Below, piece by piece: positions 7,042 to 13,129 of a stretch of 13,129 nucleotides of DNA (position 1 is its first letter; each line of letters begins with the position of its first letter). Source of the DNA: JBNJEA01 sp051745395 (GTDB taxonomy: Bacteria > Desulfobacterota > Desulfobacteria > Desulfobacterales > Desulfosalsimonadaceae). The notes below the pieces were generated by a model. That model did no database searches, had not been told where the DNA came from, and worked only from the letters and a program-made list of their open reading frames with translations. The position numbers were made by a program, and so were the translations under genes. The stretch spans positions 1 to 13,129 of the forward strand of contig JBNJEA010000087.1 of assembly GCA_051745395.1 (NCBI GenBank), written 5' to 3'.

Positions 7042-7056
7042 ATTGCGCCTCGCAAT
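7042..7056. promoter_or_regulatory. Dyad in the 5' leader of the gltB-like operon
   Basis: ATTGCG-CCT-CGCAAT is a six-base perfect inverted repeat in the predicted leader, about 50 bases before the start codon. It could be a small RNA hairpin or a repressor site. Nothing else in the leader points to a known riboswitch. Confidence 0.35.
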
Positions 7057-7108
7057 TTGGTTGTTTTGCCATCAAAGTATATAAGGTTACATAAAAGGAG
7101 TATCGAAA

Positions 7109-8239
7109 ATGTGCCGGTTGATTTCCATCACCAGTGACACGCCGGTATCGCCCATGGTGGCGCTAAATGCCCTGGATGTCATGCGCGAAGGCCATGACGG
7201 CTCCGGGGTGGGGCTGATGCTGCGCGATCTCGGCGGGCCGTTTGAGGACATGAAAGACGCCCCGATTCTGTCCGGCATCGTGACCGAATCCGGAATCCGG
7301 CGCCTGGACAGCTACATGATCGACCTCGGCTTTCTGACCAAGTACAAGATTTCGGTCAAATCCCCGAAAATGGCCCCGCCGGGCATGCCCAAACGCGATA
7401 TTTACCTGATCCGGGCCTACGAGTATCCGGAGGAATGGGAAGAACTGACCGAGGCCGAACGAAGCGCCCGCTTGGTCGATATCCGGTTAAAGCTCCAGGA
7501 AATGGGCCGGGAAGAAAACGACATGATCATTTTTTCCTTCTGGCCCGACACCATCACCATCAAGGAAATCGGCGATCCGCTGGCCGTGGGCCAGAGCCTG
7601 AAGCTGGACAATGAAAATTTAAACGCCCGGGTGATCATGGCCCAGGGCCGGCAGAACACCAATTACGCCATTGATCTCTACGCCTGTCATCCGTTTTTCA
7701 TCCAGGGCTTTTCCACCATGACCAACGGGGAAAACACGGCGTTCGTGCCGATCCGGGAATACCTCATGTCGCGCGATGAGCCGGGCTACACCGGCTTTTT
7801 TTCGGACTCCGAGGTCTTTGTCCACATCCTGCACTATACGTTAACGCACCTGGGACTGGGCCTGGAGGCCTACAAGCACGTGATCACGCCGCTTCAGGAC
7901 GGTGATCTGGAATCGCATCCCAACGGCGAATTTCTGACCCATTTGAAGCGGACCTGCCGCAAGCTCATCATCGACGGGCCCAACTGTGTCATCGGCGTGC
8001 TGCCGGATAACACCATGTTTTTGACCCAGGACCGGAAAAAGCTGCGCCCCGGCGTCGTCGGCGGAAAACCCGGCATGTACGTCTTTTCCTCGGAGGTCTG
8101 CGGCCTGGATTACGTGCTGCCGGACCGTGACGCCCACACTGATTTTCAACCCATGCATCTGGATACCGCGATCGTCAAGCCCGATCGGCGGGAGGTGAAT
8201 ATATGCCGACAAACGGAAAGATTGCCCCGTCTTCACTAA
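7109..8239 (+). CDS. Class II glutamine amidotransferase (glutamate synthase GltB1-like)
   Basis: A 376-residue Ntn-hydrolase protein that should release ammonia from glutamine for the synthase encoded next. After removal of Met1 the nucleophile would be Cys2 (MCRLIS). Other class II landmarks are present: Arg181 in GRQNTN, Asn206-Gly207 in TMTNGEN, and the SDSE motif (232-235) with the conserved aspartate. GHDGSG (28-33) is also characteristic. It corresponds to the stand-alone amidotransferase subunit of archaeal-type split glutamate synthases, and to MgsA/GlxB of the N-methylglutamate synthase group, rather than to the large bacterial GltB. The ribosome site AAGGAG (7095-7100) is eight bases from ATG. 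The last 37 bases overlap the next gene, which starts in another frame. It is the first gene after the sigma-54 promoter. Family assignment is firm; which product the complex makes is not. Confidence 0.88.
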   Translation: MCRLISITSDTPVSPMVALNALDVMREGHDGSGVGLMLRDLGGPFEDMKDAPILSGIVTESGIRRLDSYMIDLGFLTKYKISVKSPKMAPPGMPKRDIYLIRAYEYPEEWEELTEAERSARLVDIRLKLQEMGREENDMIIFSFWPDTITIKEIGDPLAVGQSLKLDNENLNARVIMAQGRQNTNYAIDLYACHPFFIQGFSTMTNGENTAFVPIREYLMSRDEPGYTGFFSDSEVFVHILHYTLTHLGLGLEAYKHVITPLQDGDLESHPNGEFLTHLKRTCRKLIIDGPNCVIGVLPDNTMFLTQDRKKLRPGVVGGKPGMYVFSSEVCGLDYVLPDRDAHTDFQPMHLDTAIVKPDRREVNICRQTERLPRLH

Positions 8240-9840
8240 GTATCAAGGACCTGCCCTGGCAGATCGACTGGGAAAAGGACAAGTGCACCCTGTGCGGCCG
8301 GTGCACCGCGGTCTGCCCGGTCAACGCCATCGAGCTCGGCGTGTTTCGCAAGCGATCGGTCAACGTGGACGTTTCCGCCGGGTTAAATGCACAAAACGAT
8401 TTCAAGATCTATTACGGCATCCGGCAGCGCACCGAACCGGCCTATCACTGTGTGGGCTGCGCCATGTGCACCCAGGTCTGCCCCAACGACTGCATCCGGC
8501 CCATGGCGTCCGACGAGGCCGACAAACTCCGGTTTCACGTCAATCAGGGCGGCCAGGCAGAACGCCGGGGCGGCCGCCGAAACGACCCGGGGCCCGGGGT
8601 GCTCGACCGGATCAAGTTTCTGCGGATCTCCATGCTTACCGACCCGGCCCTGGATGCCGGCCGGCACGAGTTTGAAATGCGCACCCTTCTGGGGCGGATT
8701 TATCCGCCGGAACAGAATATGGCGGTCCTTCGGGAAAACGGCTGGATTCCGCCGGTGCGCGAAATCTATCCCTTAATCATCGGCGGCATGTCCTTCGGGG
8801 CGCTGTCGCCGCCCATGTGGGAAGGCCTGCAGATGGGGGTTTCGTATTTAAACGAAGAGCTCGGCATGCCGGTGCGCATCTGCACCGGCGAAGGCGGCTG
8901 TCCGCCCCGGCTGCTGCGGTCCCGGTTTCTGCGTTACGTGATTTTGCAGATCGCCTCCGGCTATTTCGGCTGGGACGAGATCATCCACGCCATCCCCGAA
9001 ATGAAGGTCGACCCCTGCGCCATCGAGATCAAGTACGGCCAGGGCGCCAAGCCCGGAGACGGCGGGCTTTTGATGGGACACAAGGTCAACCGGTTAATCG
9101 CGGCCATCCGCGGCGTGCCAGAGGGCGTGAGCCTGCCGAGCCCGCCCACGCACCAGACCAAGTATTCCATCGAGGAAGCCGTGGCCAAGATGATCCAGTC
9201 CATGTACATGACCTGGGGCTTCCGGGTGCCGGTCTATCCCAAGATATCCGGGACGTCGACCGCCCTTGCCGTGTTAAACAACCTGAGCCGCAACCCCTTT
9301 GCGGGCGGGCTGGCCATCGACGGCGAAGACGGCGGCACGGGGGCTGCCTACAATGTTTCCATGGACCACATGGGCCATCCCATCGCCAGCTGCCTGCGGG
9401 ATTGCTATTTAAACCTGGTCAAGCTGGGCCAGCAGAACGAAATTCCGCTGTTTGCCGGCGGCGGCATCGGCAAAAACGGCAACCTGGCCGCCAACGCGGC
9501 GGCCCTGATCATGCTCGGGGCCAGCGGCGTGCAGATCGGCAAATCGGTGATGCAGGCGGCCGCGGGATGCCTGGGTTCGGAGTCCAAACGGTGCAACATA
9601 TGCAATATCGGCCTGTGTCCCAAGGGCATCACCTCCCAGGACCCCCGGCTTTACCGGCGCCTGGATGCCGAGGACGTGGCCCAGCGGATCGTGGACCTCT
9701 ACGTCAGCTTCGACACGGAGCTGCGCAAGATCGTGGCCCCGCTGGGCCGATCCACCACCCTGCCCATCGGCATGTCCGACGCCCTGGGCATTGACGACAA
9801 GGCCGCGGCCGAACGGCTGCAGATAAAGTATGTGGTATAA
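8203..9840 (+). CDS. Ferredoxin-domain glutamate synthase core (FMN, GltB2-like)
   Basis: A 545-residue protein. Residues 25-100 form a two-cluster ferredoxin domain, with Cys28/31/34/38 and Cys83/86/89/93, each CxxCxxCxxxCP. Residues from about 160 onward are the FMN-binding glutamate synthase barrel, with MSFGALSP (196-203), GEGGCPPR (229-236), GAKPGDGG (281-288) and GEDGGTGAA (374-382). The cluster motif C464-x2-C467-x4-C472 followed by PKGITSQDP lies where glutamate synthases bind the 3Fe-4S cluster; the usual first cysteine (C-x5-C) is replaced by the x2 spacing. The barrel combines ammonia with 2-oxoglutarate, or a related 2-oxo acid, using electrons from the clusters. GGAGGTG seven bases upstream of ATG 8203 fixes the start and forces the 37-base overlap with the amidotransferase gene. 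Other possibilities are an N-methylglutamate synthase or another glutamate-synthase-related enzyme. Confidence 0.9.
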   Translation: MPTNGKIAPSSLSIKDLPWQIDWEKDKCTLCGRCTAVCPVNAIELGVFRKRSVNVDVSAGLNAQNDFKIYYGIRQRTEPAYHCVGCAMCTQVCPNDCIRPMASDEADKLRFHVNQGGQAERRGGRRNDPGPGVLDRIKFLRISMLTDPALDAGRHEFEMRTLLGRIYPPEQNMAVLRENGWIPPVREIYPLIIGGMSFGALSPPMWEGLQMGVSYLNEELGMPVRICTGEGGCPPRLLRSRFLRYVILQIASGYFGWDEIIHAIPEMKVDPCAIEIKYGQGAKPGDGGLLMGHKVNRLIAAIRGVPEGVSLPSPPTHQTKYSIEEAVAKMIQSMYMTWGFRVPVYPKISGTSTALAVLNNLSRNPFAGGLAIDGEDGGTGAAYNVSMDHMGHPIASCLRDCYLNLVKLGQQNEIPLFAGGGIGKNGNLAANAAALIMLGASGVQIGKSVMQAAAGCLGSESKRCNICNIGLCPKGITSQDPRLYRRLDAEDVAQRIVDLYVSFDTELRKIVAPLGRSTTLPIGMSDALGIDDKAAAERLQIKYVV

Positions 9841-10008
9841 GGTTTAAGGTTCAAGGTTCAGGGTTTAGGGTTTAAAATTCACGGTTCAAGGTTTGAGGTT
9901 TAAGGTTTCCAATTCCGGAAAAACCTTTTCGCCTTACACCTCATACCTCATACCTCACACCTTAAACCTTACACCTTACACCTTATACCTTATACCCTAC
10001 ACCTTGTA
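9841..10008. repeat. Inverted double array of heptamer repeats
   Basis: The gap inside the operon is filled by 24 consecutive seven-base units in unbroken register. Ten left-hand units of the type GGTTYRA (9841-9910) are followed by three divergent units (9911-9931) and then by eleven units of the type CCTYAYA (9932-10008). The right half is the reverse complement type of the left half (rotated TTYRAGG against TRTRAGG), so the transcript could fold into a long, slipping hairpin. The array begins directly after the stop codon and ends twelve bases before the next ribosome site region, so it fills the gap completely. Heptamer arrays of this kind are known between genes in cyanobacteria and are also met in other groups; function is not established. 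Confidence 0.9.
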
Positions 10009-10026
10009 TTTATAACGAGGTCAATC

Positions 10027-12435
10027 ATGTCTAAACAGCAAGACGATTATTTGATATCGGGAAAAGTCGACGGCATCCGGCTGGAATCCCGGGTGCTCGA
10101 AGAAAAAATACAGTCCGCGGTGGCCGGGGGCTCCCGAAATATAACGGTCAACGCCTTCGGCCAGCACGGCATCGGCGGCCGCCTGTGGAAGGCAGGCGCC
10201 GAAGTGCTCCATATCCGGGTCACCGGCCATTCCGGCCAGCGGCTGGGGGCCATGGGGTATGCCAACACCGTCATCGAAAACCGCGGCCCGGCCTCGGACG
10301 ACGTGGGGTGGTTAAACGGGGGTGCCGAGATCACCATCCACGGCCATGCCGCCAACGGCGTGGCCAACGCCATGGCCCAGGGGCGGGTCTATGTCGGCGG
10401 CAGCATCGGCAGCCGGGGCATGACCATGACCAAGCACAATCCGCGCTTCGATCCGCCGGAGCTTTGGGTGCTCGGCTCAGTAGGCGACTACTTCGGTGAG
10501 TTCATGGCCGGCGGCGTGGCCGTGATTTGCGGAATCGAGGCCCAGACCCCGGAAAACATCCTGGGCTACCGCCCCTTGGTCGGCATGGTGGGCGGCAAAA
10601 TCTTTTTCCGGGGCCCGCACAAGGGATACAGCAAAAGTGATGCCCGGCTGACGCCCATCAGCGACGCGGACTGGGTGTGGCTGGAGCAGAATGTAAAAAA
10701 GTTTTTGGACGCCGTCGAGCGGCCGGAACTCTATGATGTGCTTGCCGAGCGGGAGCGCTGGCAGTTGATCGCCGCCCGAACCCCGAAGGACAAGGTGGTC
10801 CGCCGCGTGCGCTCTATCGGCGAATTCCGGGAGTCGGTCTGGAACAAGGAGCTCGGAGAAGGCGGCCTGGTCGGCGATTTAACCGACATCGACATGAGCC
10901 CGATCCCGGTCATTACCACCGGCGAACTGCGGCGGTACGTGCCGGTCTGGGAAAACCGTGTATACGCCGCCCCCTGCGAGGCCGCCTGCCCGACCGGCAT
11001 TCCGGTCCATGACCGGTGGCGGCTGGTGCGCGAGGGCCGCATGGAGGAGGCCGTGGACATGGCATTGGCCTATACGCCGTTTCCCGCCGCGGTCTGCGGG
11101 TATCTGTGCCCCAATCTCTGCATGAACGCCTGCACGCGGCAGTCGGCCGGCATGGCCGCAGTCGACGTCACGAAGCTGGGCAAGGCCAGCATCGATGCCA
11201 GGGCCCCGGAACTGCCAGAAATCACCGGCGGCAGGGTGGCGGTGATCGGCGGCGGCCCGGCGGGCCTGTCGGTGGCCTGGCAGTTGCGCCTGGCCGGCCA
11301 CGCGCCGACCGTCTATGATATGTCTATGGCCCTGGGCGGCAAGATCAGTGCGGTGATTCCGGAAAGCCGGATCCCCAAGGATGTAGTCGATGCCGAACTT
11401 GCGCGCATGCAATCGGTGCTCGACCACGTGAACCTCCAGCAGCCCCTGACCACCGACGATATCGAGCAGTTAAAGGCCGACTATGATTTCGTGGTCATTG
11501 CCGCCGGCGCCCAGAAGCCCCGGATGCTGCCGGTGCCGGGAAAGGAGCGGGCCCATGCGGCCAACGATTTTCTGTTGGCCGCCAAGAAAAACGAGGTGGA
11601 CCCCGGCAAGGCCGTGGTGGTCATCGGCGCCGGCAACGTGGGCTGCGACGTGGCCGTGGAGGCTGACCGGCTGGGTGCGGAGTCGATAACCTTAATCGAC
11701 ATCCAGCAGCCCCTGGCCTTCGGCAGGGAAAAAGCCCATGCCGAAGCCGCGGGGGCGAAATTCCGGTGGCCCTGCTTTACCCGGGAGATCACCGACGAGG
11801 GTGTGGTGCTGGAAACCGGGGAGGTACTCCCCGCGGACACGGTGGTCGTCTCCATCGGCGACATGCCCGACACAGATTTTCTGCCGGCAAGTGTTTACGT
11901 GGAAAAGGGGTTTGTCAAAACCAACGCGTGGTATCAGACTTCGGATCCCAAAGTGTTTGCCATCGGCGACATTGTAAAGCCGGGACTGCTTACCGATGCC
12001 ATCGGCGCGGGCCGGAAAGCGGCCCATGCCATCGATCAGATGATTGCCGGCAAGCGGCCGGCCGAATCCGTGGAAAAACCCACCTCTGATGATGTGCATG
12101 CCCAGCTCAGTGAGCAGACCGGCATCCACGATTTCGGCTGGGGTGAAAAACCGGTGATCGACAAGTCGCGTATCACCCTGGAATACTTTGACCCGCGGAC
12201 CCAGTTTACCGACATCGACCAGTGCGGCACAAATTGCTCCTCCTGCGGCGCCTGTCGCGACTGCGGCCTATGCGAGGCCGTCTGCCCCCAGGCGGCCATC
12301 AGCCGCAAGGACCTGGGCGGCGGGGAATACGAATACGTGGTCGACCCCGACCTTTGCATCGGCTGCGGCTTCTGCGCCGGCCTCTGCCCCTGCGGGGTGT
12401 GGACGCTGGTGGAAAACGCGCCGCTTATCCGATAG
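10027..12435 (+). CDS. GXGXG domain fused to GltD-like oxidoreductase and ferredoxin domain
   Basis: An 802-residue fusion. Residues about 10-240 are the glutamate synthase GXGXG domain (GltB3-like), with glycine repeats such as NGGAEITIHGHAANG and QGRVYVGGSIGSRG. Residues about 310-375 form the N-terminal Fe-S domain of GltD/NfnB proteins (Cys317/321 in CEAACPTG and Cys357/361/365/369). FAD binding is at GGGPAG (408-413) and AIGDI (645-649), and NAD(P) binding at GAGNVG (534-539). The C-terminus (730-800) is a ferredoxin domain with Cys743/746/749/753 and Cys777/780/783/787, plus extra cysteines 733, 737, 740 and 789. It should carry electrons from NAD(P)H, and perhaps ferredoxin, to the FMN core encoded upstream. 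Bacterial GltD is a separate protein of about 450-480 residues, so this GltB3-GltD join is unusual. The start has ACGAGG six bases upstream, just after the heptamer array. Confidence 0.9.
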   Translation: MSKQQDDYLISGKVDGIRLESRVLEEKIQSAVAGGSRNITVNAFGQHGIGGRLWKAGAEVLHIRVTGHSGQRLGAMGYANTVIENRGPASDDVGWLNGGAEITIHGHAANGVANAMAQGRVYVGGSIGSRGMTMTKHNPRFDPPELWVLGSVGDYFGEFMAGGVAVICGIEAQTPENILGYRPLVGMVGGKIFFRGPHKGYSKSDARLTPISDADWVWLEQNVKKFLDAVERPELYDVLAERERWQLIAARTPKDKVVRRVRSIGEFRESVWNKELGEGGLVGDLTDIDMSPIPVITTGELRRYVPVWENRVYAAPCEAACPTGIPVHDRWRLVREGRMEEAVDMALAYTPFPAAVCGYLCPNLCMNACTRQSAGMAAVDVTKLGKASIDARAPELPEITGGRVAVIGGGPAGLSVAWQLRLAGHAPTVYDMSMALGGKISAVIPESRIPKDVVDAELARMQSVLDHVNLQQPLTTDDIEQLKADYDFVVIAAGAQKPRMLPVPGKERAHAANDFLLAAKKNEVDPGKAVVVIGAGNVGCDVAVEADRLGAESITLIDIQQPLAFGREKAHAEAAGAKFRWPCFTREITDEGVVLETGEVLPADTVVVSIGDMPDTDFLPASVYVEKGFVKTNAWYQTSDPKVFAIGDIVKPGLLTDAIGAGRKAAHAIDQMIAGKRPAESVEKPTSDDVHAQLSEQTGIHDFGWGEKPVIDKSRITLEYFDPRTQFTDIDQCGTNCSSCGACRDCGLCEAVCPQAAISRKDLGGGEYEYVVDPDLCIGCGFCAGLCPCGVWTLVENAPLIR

Positions 12436-12441
12436 ACGGCG

Positions 12442-12522
12442 TTGGTGTAAAAGGTTTGAAAAACCTGAATTGAGTTTAGGAAAAGGATGTAAGCCGCTAC
12501 ACCTCATGCCTTGAACCTGAAG
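12442..12522. repeat. Degenerate heptamer patch after the operon
   Basis: Shortly after the last stop codon, units of the same heptamer families recur: GGTGTAA (12444-12450) and GGTTTGA (12453-12459) on the left, and CCTCATG, CCTTGAA, CCTGAAG (12502-12522) on the right, with diverged sequence between. It looks like a decayed relative of the array at 9841-10008, again in opposed orientation. Confidence 0.5.
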
Positions 12523-12527
12523 TTCCT

Positions 12528-12552
12528 AAAAGCCAAGTCGCTTTTGGCTTTT
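12528..12552 (+). terminator. Rho-independent terminator of the glutamate-synthase-like operon
   Basis: AAAAGCCAA and TTGGCTTTT form a nine-base perfect stem around a seven-base loop, 93 bases after the last stop codon. The right arm ends in TTTT, which supplies a short U tract, and the A run on the left makes it usable from either strand. It is the best terminator candidate in the window. Confidence 0.55.
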
Positions 12553-12555
12553 CGG

Positions 12556-12750
12556 CTGACGGGGGCCGTGAAAAAGAGGTTTGTTCGTTCGTGCGCCATT
12601 TGCCGGGCGCGACATTTGACCCGCTAAATTTCTCAAACTCGGGCTCGCGCCCTCAGACAGTGAGAAATTCTTAACGCGGCTCAAATGTCGCGCCTTTTCG
12701 TCAAATCGCGCAATCTCACTCACAAACCCCTTTTTCACGTTCCCCGTCAG
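12556..12750. repeat. 195-base nested imperfect palindrome
   Basis: The ends CTGACGGGGGCCGTGAAAAA (12556-12575) and TTTTTCACGTTCCCCGTCAG (12731-12750) are reverse complements with few differences. Inside them, GAGGTTTGT pairs with ACAAACCCC, GGCGCGACATTTGACCCGC pairs with the region GCGGCTCAAATGTCGCGCC, and ATTTCTCA (12628-12635) pairs with TGAGAAAT (12661-12668) around a loop with its own GGGC-TCGC-GCCC hairpin. The whole stretch could extrude as one large cruciform or fold as RNA. It could be a non-autonomous mobile element or a dispersed palindromic repeat. No transposase is nearby, and no target duplication was recognised. Confidence 0.7.
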
Positions 12751-12865
12751 GGCAACATTGTGCCATCTCGAAAAGCGGACACATGTGAAGGCACGTGCCC
12801 TGTTTGATAGGATTTTCAGGGGGCCAGGTTTTATAGAGACAACATTAATAGCAGGGAGGCAGGGG
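12751..12865. other. Spacer between the two large palindromes
   Basis: No gene is recognised here. The only feature seen is the ten-base perfect palindrome GGCACGTGCC (12790-12799). Hexamers resembling -35 and -10 boxes (TTGATA at 12804, TTTATA at 12830) are 20 bases apart, too far for a standard promoter. Confidence 0.4.
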
Positions 12866-13024
12866 CATGGGGTTGTCTAAGCAAACATCGGGGGCTGTTT
12901 TGGAATGCTTCATGATGAAGCGGCGCCATAGCATCGCCGACTGTTTGAGCGAAGCGAGTTTCGGCGATGCGGCGCCGCGAATCATAGAAGCATCAAAACA
13001 GGCCACGGTTTGCGGGACAACCCA
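12866..13024. repeat. Second nested imperfect palindrome, about 160 bases
   Basis: GGGGTTGTC...GCAAAC (12869-12886) pairs with GTTTGCGGGACAACCC (13008-13023). Next, GGCTGTTTTGGAATGCTTC (12893-12911) pairs with the complement region 12987-13004. Then GCGGCGCC (12920-12927) pairs with GGCGCCGC (12971-12978), and GCATCGCCGA (12931-12940) with TCGGCGATGC (12961-12970), leaving a 20-base loop. A further copy of the outer end, GACAACCCCAT, is at 13036-13046. The element has a different sequence from the palindrome at 12556-12750. Bases 13047-13129 hold nothing recognisable. Confidence 0.6.
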
Positions 13025-13129
13025 ATGGCTCTGCCGACAACCCCATTCCGTAGGGGTAAAGATGTAAAACGGTTGCGTGGTCCGTCACAGGGTGATAATC
13101 ATACCACTTTTGTCTGTTTTGTATTGATT

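Noticed and set aside
7057..7083. Sigma-70 promoter TTGGTT / TATATA before the amidotransferase gene
   Set aside because: The spacer is only 15 bases and the -35 box is poor, whereas the sigma-54 match just upstream is far better.
9841..10008. CRISPR array
   Set aside because: Units are seven bases with no spacers and no cas genes are nearby.
12526..12738. 70-residue reading frame on the minus strand
   Set aside because: It is the translation of the 195-base palindrome and the terminator; no domain and no ribosome site were recognised.
12866..13024. Integron attC site
   Set aside because: The size and hairpin form are compatible, but the conserved GTTRRRY and RYYYAAC ends are not found.
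12867..13067. 66-residue reading frame with a G-rich sequence before its ATG
   Set aside because: It lies almost wholly inside a nested palindrome, has no recognisable motif, and its codons follow the palindrome rather than gene-like usage.

Overview
The window is about 13 kb of GC-rich bacterial DNA with every convincing gene on the + strand. The gene content (an acyl-CoA/beta-oxidation set next to an iron-sulfur-rich, split glutamate-synthase-like operon with an apparent sigma-54 promoter) and the abundance of small palindromic and short tandem repeats between genes suggest an anaerobic, sulfate-reducer-like Desulfobacterota member. That placement is inference from gene style; no marker gene proves it.

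Layout. Bases 1-80 read on the - strand as a short stretch of a hydrophobic, RND-permease-like protein that breaks abruptly into an acyl-CoA synthetase lacking its N-terminal part (77-1168), so the left edge is a rearrangement or an assembly junction. Next come an acyl-CoA dehydrogenase (1213-2457), an SCP2-type thiolase (2565-3803), an SDR oxidoreductase whose ATG overlaps the thiolase stop (3800-4612), an NAD-dependent epimerase/dehydratase-family protein (4716-5678) and a ten-helix DMT/EamA transporter (about 5853-6731). The first five look like one operon for activating an acid and oxidising its acyl-CoA; the substrate cannot be read from the sequence. A MITE-like 87-base hairpin with a 6-7 bp target duplication sits exactly between the SDR stop codon and the ribosome binding site of the epimerase gene, and a separate hairpin repeat supplies and covers the ribosome binding site of the transporter gene.

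The 377-base gap 6732-7108 is regulatory. It holds a strong sigma-54 (-24/-12) promoter match at 6997-7012 and, upstream, two identical-type dyads TTACA-N4-TGTAA whose centres are 31 bp apart and lie near -108 and -139 relative to the predicted start, the usual place for an enhancer-binding activator. The promoter drives a three-gene operon: a class II glutamine amidotransferase (7109-8239), a ferredoxin-domain plus FMN glutamate synthase core (8203-9840), and an 802-residue fusion of the GXGXG domain, a GltD/NfnB-like FAD/NAD(P) oxidoreductase and a C-terminal ferredoxin domain (10027-12435). Together they contain all parts of a glutamate synthase (glutaminase, synthase, GXGXG and electron input), split in the archaeal style and loaded with iron-sulfur clusters. 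The product may be glutamate or a related amino acid.

The gap between the second and third gene of that operon is filled by 24 heptamer units in perfect 7-base register, in two opposed halves, and a degenerate second heptamer patch follows the operon. After a probable terminator at 12528-12552 the right end (12553-13129) shows no convincing gene but two large nested imperfect palindromes, about 195 and 160 bases long.
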